DNA of 64,000 bases from Nitrosomonas sp. Is79A3 (lineage in GTDB: Bacteria; Pseudomonadota; Gammaproteobacteria; Burkholderiales; Nitrosomonadaceae): the NCBI RefSeq assembly GCF_000219585.1, contig NC_015731.1:2852001-2916000 (forward strand). Direction: 5' to 3'. Both the position numbers and the translations under genes were made by a program. This document shows positions 35,447 through 47,530 of the stretch, one piece after another (the first letter of the stretch is position 1; each line of letters starts with the position of its first letter). The notes beneath the pieces were generated by a model that did not search any database, had not been told where the DNA came from, and worked only from the letters and a program-made list of their open reading frames with translations.

Positions 35447-35778
35447 TTAACTGTTGGATTTTCCAATTCACTGATGACAAATGATTTTTTGATAACCATA
35501 AAAACATATAACCAATTGATTAAAAATAAATCGTGTTAGTTCTCAGGTCATTTTCAACAACCAATTGTGACATAGCCAAATATAACATCGGATACGTGAA
35601 TCAATGAAAAGACATTCGTAAATGAATATCAGCACTTAAATCATATCTCGTTTGATCAAGTTTCGAAGGTGCAAAATAAGATAATGCAACATTCTTGCCA
35701 GCTTTTAATAAGTAAATGATAGCGCGTGGACTATCAATTGATTCGGGTTTTAGTATACGAATAAGAGGAGCATAAATT

Positions 35779-36291
35779 ATGTCGCAGGAGCAGGCAGCAA
35801 GTTTAGTCACTGAATCACCCGGCCCGGTTACCCGTCATATGGCCAATGAATTTCTGACCTTTCGTCTGGGCGGCGAAGAATACGGGATAGAAATACTTAA
35901 GGTGCAAGAAATTCGCGGGTACGACTCGATCACACAGATTGCCAATGCGCCCGAGTTTATTAAGGGAGTCGTCAATCTGCGCGGGATTATCGTGCCGATT
36001 ATCGATATGCGGATCAAATTCAGGCTGGGCACTGCGGACTATGATCAATTTACCGTGGTCATTATTTTAAATGTAGCGGGCCGCGTCATGGGTATCGTGG
36101 TGGATGGGGTATCCGACGTGCTGACTCTGGAAGCCGAGCAGATGCGGCCGACACCGGGATTTGGCTCAGTCATTGATACGGAATATATCATGGGATTGGG
36201 AACAGTCGAAGAACGCATGCTGATATTAATTGATATCGAAAAGCTGATGGGTAGTAGCGAAATGGGCTTAATTGATCAAAACATTAATTAA
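35779..36291 (+). CDS. cheW: CheW chemotaxis coupling protein, copy 3
   Basis: 170 residues, same fold and motifs as copies 1 and 2 ([38 protein letters not shown]). It differs at scattered sites ([35 protein letters not shown]). It is therefore an older duplicate. Followed after about 60 bases by a receptor gene with a different sensor. Confidence 0.92.
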   Translation: MSQEQAASLVTESPGPVTRHMANEFLTFRLGGEEYGIEILKVQEIRGYDSITQIANAPEFIKGVVNLRGIIVPIIDMRIKFRLGTADYDQFTVVIILNVAGRVMGIVVDGVSDVLTLEAEQMRPTPGFGSVIDTEYIMGLGTVEERMLILIDIEKLMGSSEMGLIDQNIN

Positions 36292-36354
36292 TGAGTATGA
36301 GTTTGTTTGAAAATAAACAAGTTGCAATAACAGTCTTTATTAGGAGTAATGAAC

Positions 36355-38091
36355 ATGTTGAATGATATGAAAATCGGCACCAAGCTGTCTGGTTCCTTTA
36401 TGGTACTGCTTGGTTTTATGATTTTTCTGGGTGTCTTTTCGTTATTCCAGTTAAATAGCCTCAATAAAGCTGCAACTGCAATTACCGGGGAATGGCTGCC
36501 TGCCTCGAAAGCTGCAGCGGATTTGAATCTTTTTACATCCGATTTCAGGATTGGCGAAATGAGTCATGTGCTTTCCACATCCGAACAGGATATGCAGCAT
36601 TATGAAAAAGAAATTGCCAATTTGCTTTCTAGGATAGAAAAAGCTAGCGAAGAATCCAAAAGGCTAATTTCTTCTCCTGAGGAACAAAAGATATTCGATT
36701 TATTTTCTGAACGATGGGGGCAATATTTAGCTGCGCATCGTCAACTGATTTCGCTTTCTCGTGCAAACAAAACCGAAGAAGCGCGGGCATTTATGAATGG
36801 TCAATCCAAGCAGGTCTATGATGAAATGTCCGATCAGTTAATTAAGTTATCGGATTTGAATACTGCGGGAGGAATTGCGGCCAGCGAAGTAGCCGATCAG
36901 ACCTTCGCAATGTCCCAAACGCTGGTCATCGCATTATTGGCAATTGCCATTGCTATCGGGATCGTGCTTGCCTTGGTGATCACACGTAATCTGCTGGCGC
37001 AATTGGGCGGTGAACCGAAATATGCGGCGGAAGTCATGCAAAAAATTGCCGCGGGTGATTTGTCGAGCAATATCGCGGTTAACACAAAATACCCGAATAG
37101 CATGTTATTCGCAATTAAAGAAATGCAGGATAGTCTGGTTAAGATCGTCAGTGAAATACGTAGCGGTACCGACACGATCAGCACTGCATCCGGTGAGATT
37201 GCTTCCGGTAACTTGGATTTGAGTCAACGCACGGAAGAACAAGCCTCCAGCCTGGAAGAAACTGCGTCTTCGATGGAAGAATTGACTTCCACAGTAAGAC
37301 AAAATGCGGACAATGCGCGTCAGGCCAATCAATTGGCAGCGGGTGCTTCCGAAGTTGCGGTAAAAGGCGGTGCCGTGGTAGGGCAAGTGGTACAAACCAT
37401 GAGTTCAATCAATGAAAGCTCCAAGAAGATTGTCGACATTATCAGTGTCATTGATGGCATTGCTTTTCAGACCAACATTCTGGCGTTAAACGCAGCGGTA
37501 GAAGCGGCGCGTGCCGGTGAACAAGGACGTGGTTTTGCAGTGGTAGCAACAGAAGTACGCACACTGGCGCAACGCTCAGCGGCTGCAGCAAAAGAGATCA
37601 AAGAGCTGATCAGCGATTCAGTCAGCAAAGTGGAAGATGGCACGCGCCTGGTTGATGAAGCGGGCGCAACCATGGATGAAATCGTCAGTGCTGTCAAACG
37701 TGTGACCGACATCATGGCTGAAATCTCTGCGGCGTCGCAGGAACAAAGTTCAGGCATTGAGCAGGTTAATCAAGCCGTGACTCAAATGGACGAAGTCACG
37801 CAACAAAACGCGGCGTTGGTGGAAGAAGCAGCAGCAGCGGCAGAATCCATGCAGGAACAAGCGCAAACACTCACTCAAGCAGTCAGTACCTTCAAACTGT
37901 CTGGCGATGGCGGCCGTCCATCAACGGCCGTAAAAAGAAGTAACCGTCCTGCCACAGTTGCCAAATTGCCCAATCGTGGTCCTGCTACGAAAAAGGCCTC
38001 TGTAAGTTCAAACAAAGAATTCCCATCGGTACCGGCACAACCGCGCAAAGTTGCGTCAGGCGGTGGCGGTGACGAGTGGGAAGAATTCTAA
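36355..38091 (+). CDS. methyl-accepting chemotaxis protein, copy 3
   Basis: 578 residues: TM1 (about 10-30), four-helix-bundle sensor with its own sequence ([20 protein letters not shown]), TM2 (about 185-208), HAMP, then the shared signalling half and EWEEF tail. The HAMP region ([20 protein letters not shown]) is unlike copies 1 and 2, but the identity with them returns abruptly near residue 280 ([20 protein letters not shown]). This is a sharp conversion boundary. I chose the ATG at 36355 because AGGAG lies eight bases upstream; the ATG at 36349 is only two bases from it. Confidence 0.92.
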   Translation: MLNDMKIGTKLSGSFMVLLGFMIFLGVFSLFQLNSLNKAATAITGEWLPASKAAADLNLFTSDFRIGEMSHVLSTSEQDMQHYEKEIANLLSRIEKASEESKRLISSPEEQKIFDLFSERWGQYLAAHRQLISLSRANKTEEARAFMNGQSKQVYDEMSDQLIKLSDLNTAGGIAASEVADQTFAMSQTLVIALLAIAIAIGIVLALVITRNLLAQLGGEPKYAAEVMQKIAAGDLSSNIAVNTKYPNSMLFAIKEMQDSLVKIVSEIRSGTDTISTASGEIASGNLDLSQRTEEQASSLEETASSMEELTSTVRQNADNARQANQLAAGASEVAVKGGAVVGQVVQTMSSINESSKKIVDIISVIDGIAFQTNILALNAAVEAARAGEQGRGFAVVATEVRTLAQRSAAAAKEIKELISDSVSKVEDGTRLVDEAGATMDEIVSAVKRVTDIMAEISAASQEQSSGIEQVNQAVTQMDEVTQQNAALVEEAAAAAESMQEQAQTLTQAVSTFKLSGDGGRPSTAVKRSNRPATVAKLPNRGPATKKASVSSNKEFPSVPAQPRKVASGGGGDEWEEF

Positions 38092-38162
38092 ATCTGAGCT
38101 TCCCTCGAAAAATAGTCTTCCAAGGGTGACATACAATTAACGTTACTATTGAGAGGAAGACG

Positions 38163-38456
38163 ATGAAGAAGATACCGAAGCAGGAATACACGACCGAGTT
38201 CAAGGAGCAAGCGGTCAAGCAAGTGAAGATGGGAAAGTCGATTGTTCTGGTAGCGAAGGAACTGGGACTGGTAGAACAAACACTGCGCAACTGGGTAAAG
38301 TTGGCGGAGGCAGGCAAACTTAACGGTAAGGGTACCAAGGTTGTCACACCGGAACAAATGGATCTATCCCGGTTACGTGCTGAGAACGTAAGGCTGAAAC
38401 GGGAGTGTGAGATCCTAAAAAAAGCAACGGCGTACTTCGCGAGAGATGTTGTGTGA
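38163..38456 (+). CDS. IS3-family OrfA
   Basis: 97 residues: helix-turn-helix (YTTEFKEQAVKQVKMGKSIV, AKELGLVEQTLRNWVK) and a leucine-zipper end (LSRLRAENVRLKRECEILKK). Binds the element ends. A run of seven A and a G at 38417-38424 is a probable -1 frameshift site for making the OrfAB transposase. Start ATG at 38163 follows GAGAGGAAG. Confidence 0.92.
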   Translation: MKKIPKQEYTTEFKEQAVKQVKMGKSIVLVAKELGLVEQTLRNWVKLAEAGKLNGKGTKVVTPEQMDLSRLRAENVRLKRECEILKKATAYFARDVV

Positions 38457-39331
38457 AGTACGCCTGGATTGATAAGCAACGGGAGTTTTCTCTCGCCGAG
38501 ATGTGTACGATATTAGATGTCAGCGTGAGCGGATACCGGTCGTGGAAGCGTGGTGGCAAACCGGATCGCAAACGCATCACCGACGTTCAAATGCTGACGC
38601 TGATCCAATCTATTCATGCCGAACTCAAGGGGATCTACGGTAGTCCGAGAATGGTCAGAGAATTGCGTGACCGTGGGTTTCCAGCTTCCAAGAAGCGGGT
38701 TGAACGTCTAATGCGAGAGAACGGCATTCGTGCAAGGCACAAGCGGCGCTACAAGATAACGACGGACTCCCGGCACAATCTGCCGATTGCACCGAATCTG
38801 CTGGATCGGAATTTCAGTCCAGCCGCGCCTAATCAGGTCTGGACATCCGATATCACTTACCTATGGACAGATGAGGGCTTGCTATATCTGGCTATCGTGC
38901 TTGATCTGTTTAACCGTGAGGTGGTTGGCTGGTCGCTGAAACCGCGCATGACTGCAGACATCGTTACAGATGCACTAACGATGGCATGGTTTCGCAAGAA
39001 ACCTGCAGCAGGATTGATGCACCACTCAGATCGGGGTAGCCAATATGCCAGCAAAGAATTTCAGAGAAGGCTCAAGAAATACGGCATGATCTGCTCAATG
39101 AACCGTAAAGGTAATTGTTGGGATAATGCCCCAACCGAAAGTTGGTTCAATAGCTTCAAGAACGAGCGAGTACATGGACTGCGTTATGAAACACGCGCAG
39201 AGATGGCTGCCATGAGCTTCGAGTACATCGAGGTACTTTACAACCGGAAACGGCAGCACTCAACGTTAGGCTATAAATCGCCAATGAGGTTTCTAAATGA
39301 CTGGCTAATCCTCAACAGAAGAAAAAGCTGA
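38453..39331 (+). CDS. IS3-family OrfB (integrase-type DDE transposase)
   Basis: 292 residues with an HTH_21 region (LIQSIHAELKGIYGSPRMVR) and retroviral-integrase core: WTSDITYLWTDEG, MHHSDRGSQYASKEF and NCWDNAPTESWFNSFKNE supply the DDE triad. It overlaps orfA by four bases and is probably expressed mainly as an OrfAB fusion through frameshifting. Intact. Confidence 0.94.
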   Translation: MKYAWIDKQREFSLAEMCTILDVSVSGYRSWKRGGKPDRKRITDVQMLTLIQSIHAELKGIYGSPRMVRELRDRGFPASKKRVERLMRENGIRARHKRRYKITTDSRHNLPIAPNLLDRNFSPAAPNQVWTSDITYLWTDEGLLYLAIVLDLFNREVVGWSLKPRMTADIVTDALTMAWFRKKPAAGLMHHSDRGSQYASKEFQRRLKKYGMICSMNRKGNCWDNAPTESWFNSFKNERVHGLRYETRAEMAAMSFEYIEVLYNRKRQHSTLGYKSPMRFLNDWLILNRRKS

Positions 39332-39482
39332 TAGCATAAAACTGTTCGCCTGTTGGAAGACGAAAAACAGAGGGAACCTCAAATTGGGAATACTAAAAAC
39401 TTAAGCCGAATCTGATCGTATAGCTACCGGGTTAACTGGGTATCTGTATGATCAGGCCGGGACTATCACAATTCAATATACC

Positions 39483-39514
39483 AAGAACACATCCCGGTTA
39501 CGGGAAGTGTTCTT
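39483..39514 (-). terminator. stem-loop after the inverted receptor copy
   Basis: AAGAACAC and GTGTTCTT with inner CCCG/CGGG form a long stem, about ten bases beyond the stop at 39525 on the minus strand. It is related to the terminators of copies 1 and 2. Confidence 0.6.
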
Positions 39515-39524
39515 GTGTGATGAT

Positions 39525-41252
39525 TTAGAATTCTTCCCACTCATCACCGCCACCGCCTGATGCAACTTTGCGCGGTTGCGCCGGTACCGATGGGGATTCT
39601 GTGTTTGAATTGACCGCAGCTTTCCTCGTAGCAGGACCGCGATTGGGCAATTTGGCAACCGTGGCAGGACGGTTACTTCTTTTCACCGGTGTTGGTGTAT
39701 GGCTGCCACCGCCAGACAGTTTGAAGGTGCTGACTGCTTGAGTGAGTGTTTGCGCTTGTTCCTGCATGGATTCTGCCGCTGCTGCTGCTTCTTCCACCAA
39801 CGCCGCGTTTTGTTGCGTGACTTCGTCCATTTGAGTCACGGCTTGATTAACCTGCTCAATACCTGAACTTTGTTCCTGCGACGCCGCAGAGATTTCAGCC
39901 ATGATGTCGGTCACACGTTTGACAGCACTGACGATTTCATCCATGGTTGCGCCCGCTTCATCAACCAGGCGCGTGCCATCTTCCACTTTGCTGACTGAAT
40001 CGCTGATCAGCTCTTTGATCTCTTTTGCTGCAGCCGCTGAGCGTTGCGCCAGTGTGCGTACTTCTGTTGCTACCACTGCAAAACCACGTCCTTGTTCACC
40101 GGCACGCGCCGCTTCTACCGCTGCGTTTAACGCCAGAATGTTGGTCTGAAAAGCAATGCCATCAATGACACTGATAATGTCGACAATCTTCTTCGAGCTC
40201 TCATTAATAGAACTCATGGTCTGTACCACTTGCCCTACCACGGCACCGCCTTTTACCGCAACTTCGGAAGCACCCGCTGCCAATTGATTGGCCTGACGCG
40301 CATTGTCCGCATTTTGTCTTACTGTGGAAGTCAGTTCTTCCATTGAAGACGCGGTTTCTTCCAGGCTGGAGGCTTGTTCTTCCGTGCGTTGACTCAAATC
40401 CAAGTTACCGGAGGCAATTTCACCCGATGCAGTTGTGATAGAGTCTGTGCCCATCCGCACTTTACCCACCAGATCTGCCAAGTTGTCATTCATTGTTCTC
40501 AATGCTTGCAGCAGGCGGCCGGTCTCGTTGGTCGAGTTGGCTTCAATGCGGCTGGTCAGATCACCCGCTGCGACCGCATTTGCCACCGCAATGGCTTCAT
40601 TGAGTGGACCAACAATGGCGCGTATTAACAAAAAGCCGACAATGATTGCCAGAGAAACACCCAGGATCATCACTACAACTGAAGTCATGAAAATATTCTC
40701 GTAGTGATTTTGCGCTGTTGCATATTCCTGAGCGGCAGCAGTTCCTTGCAAATCAAGTAAAGCAAAGACGGTATCTCGCAGTGCATTAAACTTCTGCATT
40801 GCATCTGTCGAAGCATTAAGTGCGGCTGCTTCAAACTCTCCTGCTGAAGCCAGCTGAAGCGTTCGATTCAGTGATTCCACATATTGAACGTGCTGTTCGC
40901 CTTTAGTTTTAGCAAGCGCCGCTTCTTCAGTCGTTAATTTGGTCGCCATGAATTGCGCCCAAACCGCCTCGTTCTGTTTCACTAATTTAAGTGCTTCCTC
41001 TCCCCGTGCTTTTGCAACATCCACATTTTTTGCTTGTGCAGCCTCTGTCGCGTTCCGGCGAACTAGGTGCCAAACATCCAGGATTTTTCCGAGCTGGACT
41101 GCGGGTACAGTACGGTCTTCATAAACTGACTTTAATCCCGCATTGGACTGATTGATACCATACAGGCCCAAAGAACCGATACCTACCAGCAATAGGGATA
41201 GCATACTAATTACAAACATCAATCGTGACTTAATCGTCATATTATTAAACAT
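39525..41252 (-). CDS. methyl-accepting chemotaxis protein, copy 4 (inverted)
   Basis: 575 residues, identical in every residue to copy 1 at 30279-32006, including sensor domain, HAMP, signalling tip and EWEEF tail. It lies on the opposite strand about 7.5 kb away. Two identical receptors in one locus would double the amount rather than add a new signal. The DNA identity suggests either very recent duplication with inversion or repeated gene conversion. Confidence 0.93.
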   Translation of the reverse strand: MFNNMTIKSRLMFVISMLSLLLVGIGSLGLYGINQSNAGLKSVYEDRTVPAVQLGKILDVWHLVRRNATEAAQAKNVDVAKARGEEALKLVKQNEAVWAQFMATKLTTEEAALAKTKGEQHVQYVESLNRTLQLASAGEFEAAALNASTDAMQKFNALRDTVFALLDLQGTAAAQEYATAQNHYENIFMTSVVVMILGVSLAIIVGFLLIRAIVGPLNEAIAVANAVAAGDLTSRIEANSTNETGRLLQALRTMNDNLADLVGKVRMGTDSITTASGEIASGNLDLSQRTEEQASSLEETASSMEELTSTVRQNADNARQANQLAAGASEVAVKGGAVVGQVVQTMSSINESSKKIVDIISVIDGIAFQTNILALNAAVEAARAGEQGRGFAVVATEVRTLAQRSAAAAKEIKELISDSVSKVEDGTRLVDEAGATMDEIVSAVKRVTDIMAEISAASQEQSSGIEQVNQAVTQMDEVTQQNAALVEEAAAAAESMQEQAQTLTQAVSTFKLSGGGSHTPTPVKRSNRPATVAKLPNRGPATRKAAVNSNTESPSVPAQPRKVASGGGGDEWEEF

Positions 41253-41542
41253 TAGAATCTCCTTTAAATCTTCATATCAAAAAACTACTATTCCTGTTAA
41301 TTAATACTTTGTTCAATTAGACCCATATCACTGCTACCCATCAGCTTTTCGATATCAATCAATATCAGCATACGTTCCTCGACTGTTCCCAATCCCATGA
41401 TATATTCCGTATCAATAATCGAGCCAAATCCCGGTATCGGCCGCATCTGCCCGGCTTCCAGAGTCAGCACGTCGGATACCCCATCCACCACGATCCCCAT
41501 GACGCGGCCCGCTACATTTAAAATAATGACCACGGTAAATTG
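39525..41542 (-). repeat. 2.0-kb inverted repeat, right arm
   Basis: Mirror of 29989-32006. Recombination between the arms would flip the 7.5-kb segment with copies 2 and 3 and the IS3 element. Confidence 0.8.
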
Positions 41543-41809
41543 ATCATAGTCTGCATTACCTAGCCTGAATTTGATCCGCATATCGATAATCGGTACGATG
41601 ATCCCGCGCAGATTAACAACTCCCTTGATAAACTCGGGTGCATTGGCAATTTGGGTGATCGAGTCATACCCGCGAATCTCTTGCACTTTAAGTATTTCTA
41701 TCCCGTATTCTTCGCCGCCCAGACGAAAGGTCAGAAATTCGTTGGCCATATGGCTGGTAACCGGGCCGGATGATTCAGTGACTATGTTTGCTGCTTGCTC
41801 CTGCATCAT
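41297..41809 (-). CDS. cheW: CheW chemotaxis coupling protein, copy 4 (inverted)
   Basis: 170 residues. Its first half ([20 protein letters not shown]) is distinct from the other copies, but from about residue 92 onward it equals copy 1, the boundary of the inverted repeat. Located 44 bases ahead of receptor copy 4 with the same gap. ATG at 41809 or 41806. GAGGAG lies ahead of the start. Confidence 0.92.
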   Translation of the reverse strand: MMQEQAANIVTESSGPVTSHMANEFLTFRLGGEEYGIEILKVQEIRGYDSITQIANAPEFIKGVVNLRGIIVPIIDMRIKFRLGNADYDQFTVVIILNVAGRVMGIVVDGVSDVLTLEAGQMRPIPGFGSIIDTEYIMGLGTVEERMLILIDIEKLMGSSDMGLIEQSIN

Positions 41810-42222
41810 GAGTTATGCTCCTCTTGTTTGCTATATAAATTCCTATCCACCGGCAATTTATGATCTATCATCTTTCTAATGAAATCTCTGTCATCGATTT
41901 TCTCCTACCTTTATTTCATACTTATTTTAATTAAGCCAAGCGTAGGATTTATCTTACGACCTAAGAAAAACTTTCTTTAACAGATTTTGCGGATTTTAGT
42001 GAAAACAATAATAGAAGTAAGGATGGAATAGAAAGCATATATAACCGCTTATCTTAATAGGAAGAAATGAGGACTACTGTAGGAATATAGCAATGTGCTG
42101 CGCGTATTGACTAAGCATGCGGCATAGTACTCGCGGCGGATTATTATGCCTTTTGAATTCTTGCAGGCTGCGAACACATACTTCTTGTTATAAAATTATG
42201 TTTTAACCGAGAGATAAGCAAA
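41810..42222. other. intergenic region between divergent genes
   Basis: No gene seen. Holds the promoters of the inverted cheW-mcp pair and of the VOC gene. No repeats recognised. Confidence 0.5.
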
Positions 42223-42609
42223 ATGACAATCGAAGGAATGAATCATTTCACAGTTTTAAGCAGTAATTTGGAAAGGAGCAAGACCTTTTATATCAATATT
42301 CTTGGCCTCACGGAAGGTTATCGCCCTCCCTTTGCCTTTCCAGGCGCATGGCTTTATGCCGGAAATCAGGCGATCTTGCATATCATGGCTGGCAGACCAT
42401 TACCGGCCAATGCAGCCGGTGTAATTGATCACATGGCTTTTACTGCATCTAATCTACAAGTTGTTATCGATACCTTAAAGCAAAGTGGCATTCACTACGA
42501 GTTGCACCGTTTAAAAGGACTGGAAAGCTGGCAATTATTCTTTCATGACCCAGACGGTGCAAAAATGGAACTGGATTTTCCGGCAAGCGAACCGGAACCC
42601 GGAGAATAG
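42223..42609 (+). CDS. VOC-superfamily (glyoxalase/dioxygenase-like) protein
   Basis: 128 residues forming a pair of beta-alpha-beta-beta-beta units. The metal-site pattern is readable: His8 (MNHFTVLSSNLERSKTFY), His70-type (GVIDHMAFTASNL) and Glu near the end (DPDGAKMELDF). Members include glyoxalase I, fosfomycin-resistance enzymes and ring-cleaving dioxygenases; the substrate cannot be named from sequence alone. The stop is only four bases from the convergent M48 gene. Confidence 0.85.
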   Translation: MTIEGMNHFTVLSSNLERSKTFYINILGLTEGYRPPFAFPGAWLYAGNQAILHIMAGRPLPANAAGVIDHMAFTASNLQVVIDTLKQSGIHYELHRLKGLESWQLFFHDPDGAKMELDFPASEPEPGE

Positions 42610-42613
42610 CTGT

Positions 42614-43399
42614 TTATTTCACACAATTCGGAGCCTTGCCGGCTGCATGGGCTTGCTGCATCAGGGGCATGGCTTTAGGCAAAAGACCCCGTAAATCATC
42701 GATACGCGTTTCAGGAGAAGGATGAGTTGACAAAAATTCCACAGGTTGAGAACCTTGACTGGCCTGAGCCATTTTCTGCCATAACGTGATACTTTCAGAA
42801 GGATTGAATCCAGCTTTTGCCATTAACTCAATACCAATAGCATCCGCCTCACTCTCATGCAAGCGGCTAAACGGCATGATCAATCCGTACTGTGCACCAA
42901 CACCAAGCAAACCCAATGCATTCTGCCCCATTGGCGTTCGTGGCGCCGCCACAGCTGCAATCAATGAAATACCAATTTGCGCGCCCAGTTTTTGAGACAT
43001 TCGCTCATTACTGTGTCTGGCCAGCACATGACCGATTTCGTGACCAATGACAGAGGCCAATTGATCCTGATTATCCACCAGCTCAACCAATCCAGTATGC
43101 ACACCAATTTTGTTACCCGGCAACGCAAAAGCATTCAGTGTATTATCCTCAAAGACAACCACTTCCCAATTACCGCCGACTTCACGTGTAATCGCATTTG
43201 CAATACATCGCACAAACTGGTCTTCCTGTGCATTTTGACTGATTGTTTTTTCTTTCTTTAAATCTGAAAAAGCTTGCAACCCCATCGCATCCACTTCACT
43301 ATCGGGCATAAAAGCCAGTTGACTTCTACCCGTTGGAGTAATCGCACAGGCAGCAAGAGAGATGACAATTAATAGAGCAAATATTATTCTGAGTTTCAT
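42614..43399 (-). CDS. M48-family zinc metalloprotease lipoprotein
   Basis: 261 residues: lipoprotein signal with lipobox LAAC (Cys18), then the peptidase M48 core with HEIGHVLARH (zinc ligands and catalytic Glu) and HESEADAIG (third ligand). The C-terminal part ends THPSPETRIDDL, also typical. Related to E. coli LoiP and YcaL, which degrade misfolded outer-membrane proteins at the periplasmic side. Intact and single. Confidence 0.9.
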   Translation of the reverse strand: MKLRIIFALLIVISLAACAITPTGRSQLAFMPDSEVDAMGLQAFSDLKKEKTISQNAQEDQFVRCIANAITREVGGNWEVVVFEDNTLNAFALPGNKIGVHTGLVELVDNQDQLASVIGHEIGHVLARHSNERMSQKLGAQIGISLIAAVAAPRTPMGQNALGLLGVGAQYGLIMPFSRLHESEADAIGIELMAKAGFNPSESITLWQKMAQASQGSQPVEFLSTHPSPETRIDDLRGLLPKAMPLMQQAHAAGKAPNCVK

Positions 43400-43564
43400 A
43401 GTAGTAAGTAATTTCCTTAAAATGGATCACTGCGATTGCTTAAGTCTGACAGACTCCAGAATAATAACTACTTTTTTGTTATTTCCGCGTAAAGATTCTG
43501 GTATTTCTGATGACCTAAAGTATGATATAACGCTTTTTCCAATAATATAAAGAGGAATTCCAAA

Positions 43565-43771
43565 ATGGGCGATCACGTTTATAAAGTTATCGAAATCGTT
43601 GGTTCTTCAACTAAAAGCATTGAAGATGCCATCCAGCAAGCCATTGCCAAATCCGGCGAAACGCTGCGTAACCTGGATTGGTTTGAAGTGGTAGAAACCC
43701 GTGGGCATATCGTTGAAGCAAAAGTTGCACACTATCAGATAAAACTAAAGATCGGTTTTCGTCTGGATTAA
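43565..43771 (+). CDS. dodecin, flavin-storage protein
   Basis: 68 residues, the normal dodecin size. Starts MGDHVYKVIEIVGSSTKSIE and includes the aromatic Trp39 (LDWFEVVETRGHI) that stacks on the flavin, as in bacterial FMN-binding dodecins. Twelve copies form a hollow sphere that stores and protects flavin in the cytoplasm. A good AGAGGAA site precedes the ATG. A strong stem-loop follows at 43852. Confidence 0.92.
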   Translation: MGDHVYKVIEIVGSSTKSIEDAIQQAIAKSGETLRNLDWFEVVETRGHIVEAKVAHYQIKLKIGFRLD

Positions 43772-44085
43772 CCTTCCGCGTCTGAAATTGCTGTGTCACA
43801 GCAAAAGAATATATACCACAGCAATCAGGCAATACCTGGTCAAGCAAATAGCCGCAGATTTTGGAGCAAAATCTGCGGAAGAACCATCTGGCTTCTACTC
43901 AAAGTAGACTACTGCCAAACCGCTGATAAAAAATTACACCAAGTACAAAAGTAACTGTTCCAACACGCCTATAATCTCCAGCGTACAATACACAAACCCT
44001 CTCTATTCCGCTCGATATGCCAGCCATACCACTAGTGCGGCAAACCCAACGTAGCGATCATCCATCAATTCTCAGGAAATTAGAA
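43772..44085. other. intergenic region with terminator
   Basis: Contains a strong stem-loop at 43852-43878. Otherwise I see no gene. Confidence 0.55.
43852..43878. terminator. 12-pair stem-loop after dodecin
   Basis: CCGCAGATTTTG, GAG loop, CAAAATCTGCGG, a perfect stem 80 bases past the dodecin stop. The A/T-rich stem top could serve either direction. Confidence 0.6.
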
Positions 44086-44322
44086 ATGGCAAAAGGTAAA
44101 AAATACGAATTTCGTGTCAAGCAAGAAAATACCGGCTGGACCGCAGAAATTATCAGAAAAGTAACAGCAAAGAGAACTATTGTTTCAAAGCGCCAGAAAG
44201 GATTTTCATCTGAATCTGAGGCGCAAGCATGGGGAGAAAGTGAATTGAAAGCAATCTTGCAGAGCGTGCATGAACGAAACATGCAACGCACCCAACAGCA
44301 TGAACAAAAATCTGTCGAATAA
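44086..44322 (+). CDS. DUF3622-like small protein
   Basis: 78 residues starting MAKGKKYEFRVKQENTGW, then AEIIRKVTAKRTIVSKRQKG and SEAQAWGESELKAIL, the pattern of DUF3622. Function is unknown in this family. The ATG at 44086 has AGGAAAT upstream; an upstream in-frame ATG (44017) lacks family similarity. Ends 64 bases before leuS on the same strand. Confidence 0.75.
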   Translation: MAKGKKYEFRVKQENTGWTAEIIRKVTAKRTIVSKRQKGFSSESEAQAWGESELKAILQSVHERNMQRTQQHEQKSVE

Positions 44323-44356
44323 TAGGCACAATCACCCCAAATACTTCACGGTATAA

Positions 44357-46987
<2,631 letters not shown>

Positions 46988-47004
46988 GAATAGAGCAAAT
47001 AAAT

Positions 47005-47505
47005 ATGAATCTGAGTAAACAGAAAATTCTTATCCTGGTGGTCTTGTTCCTGCTGACTGCTTGCGGGTTCAAGTTGCGTGGGCAGATCTCTTCACTGCCA
47101 TTCAAGTCAATGTATATCTCCGCACCTGAAGGACATACCATTGGCATGGATCTGGAACGTGCGGTCGGCGCTTCATCCACGACCAAAGTCAGCACCAATG
47201 CGGTGGAGGCGGAAGCCGTTCTGGAAGTTGTCAGTGCTATCCATGAGCGGGTCATTCTATCCTTGTCCGGCGGTGGCCGTGTGCGCGATTTTAATTTGAT
47301 CTACCGGGTTGTGTATCGTCTTGTTGATAAACAAGGCATAGAGATCATTCCCAACACTGAAATTGCGATAACACGCATCCTGCCTTTCCTGGATGCGCAA
47401 ATCCTGGCTAAAGAAGCAGAGGAGAAATTGCTGCAAAAAGACATGCAGGCCGATGCCATCCAGCAAATCATCTGGCGCTTGTCCGCAATTAAAATGCCAT
47501 CTTAG
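47005..47505 (+). CDS. lptE: LPS-assembly lipoprotein LptE
   Basis: 166 residues: lipoprotein signal with FLLTAC (Cys20), then the LptE fold (GFKLRGQISSLPFKSMYISA, DFNLIYRVVYRLVD). LptE plugs the LptD barrel and places lipopolysaccharide in the outer leaflet. It lies 17 bases after leuS and 25 bases before the holA start. Intact. Confidence 0.92.
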   Translation: MNLSKQKILILVVLFLLTACGFKLRGQISSLPFKSMYISAPEGHTIGMDLERAVGASSTTKVSTNAVEAEAVLEVVSAIHERVILSLSGGGRVRDFNLIYRVVYRLVDKQGIEIIPNTEIAITRILPFLDAQILAKEAEEKLLQKDMQADAIQQIIWRLSAIKMPS

Positions 47506-47530
47506 ACCCTCGTTGATTCCACTTTCCGGC

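Larger units (their letters stand above)
34902..35778. other. gap between receptor units 2 and 3, with repeats
   Basis: No gene seen. 34902-35180 repeats the DNA after copy 1. A complete 110-bp MITE is at 35337-35446. The remainder is AT-rich, ending in the conserved leader of the cheW genes. Confidence 0.6.
38094..39381 (+). mobile_element. IS3-family element with AAT duplication
   Basis: Ends CTGAGCTTCCCTCGAAAAAT and, inverted, TTGAGGTTCCCTCTGTTTTT. AAT at 38091-38093 and 39382-39384 fits the three-base duplication of IS3 elements. It landed three bases after the receptor's stop, removing its terminator. Both reading frames are intact. Confidence 0.85.
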
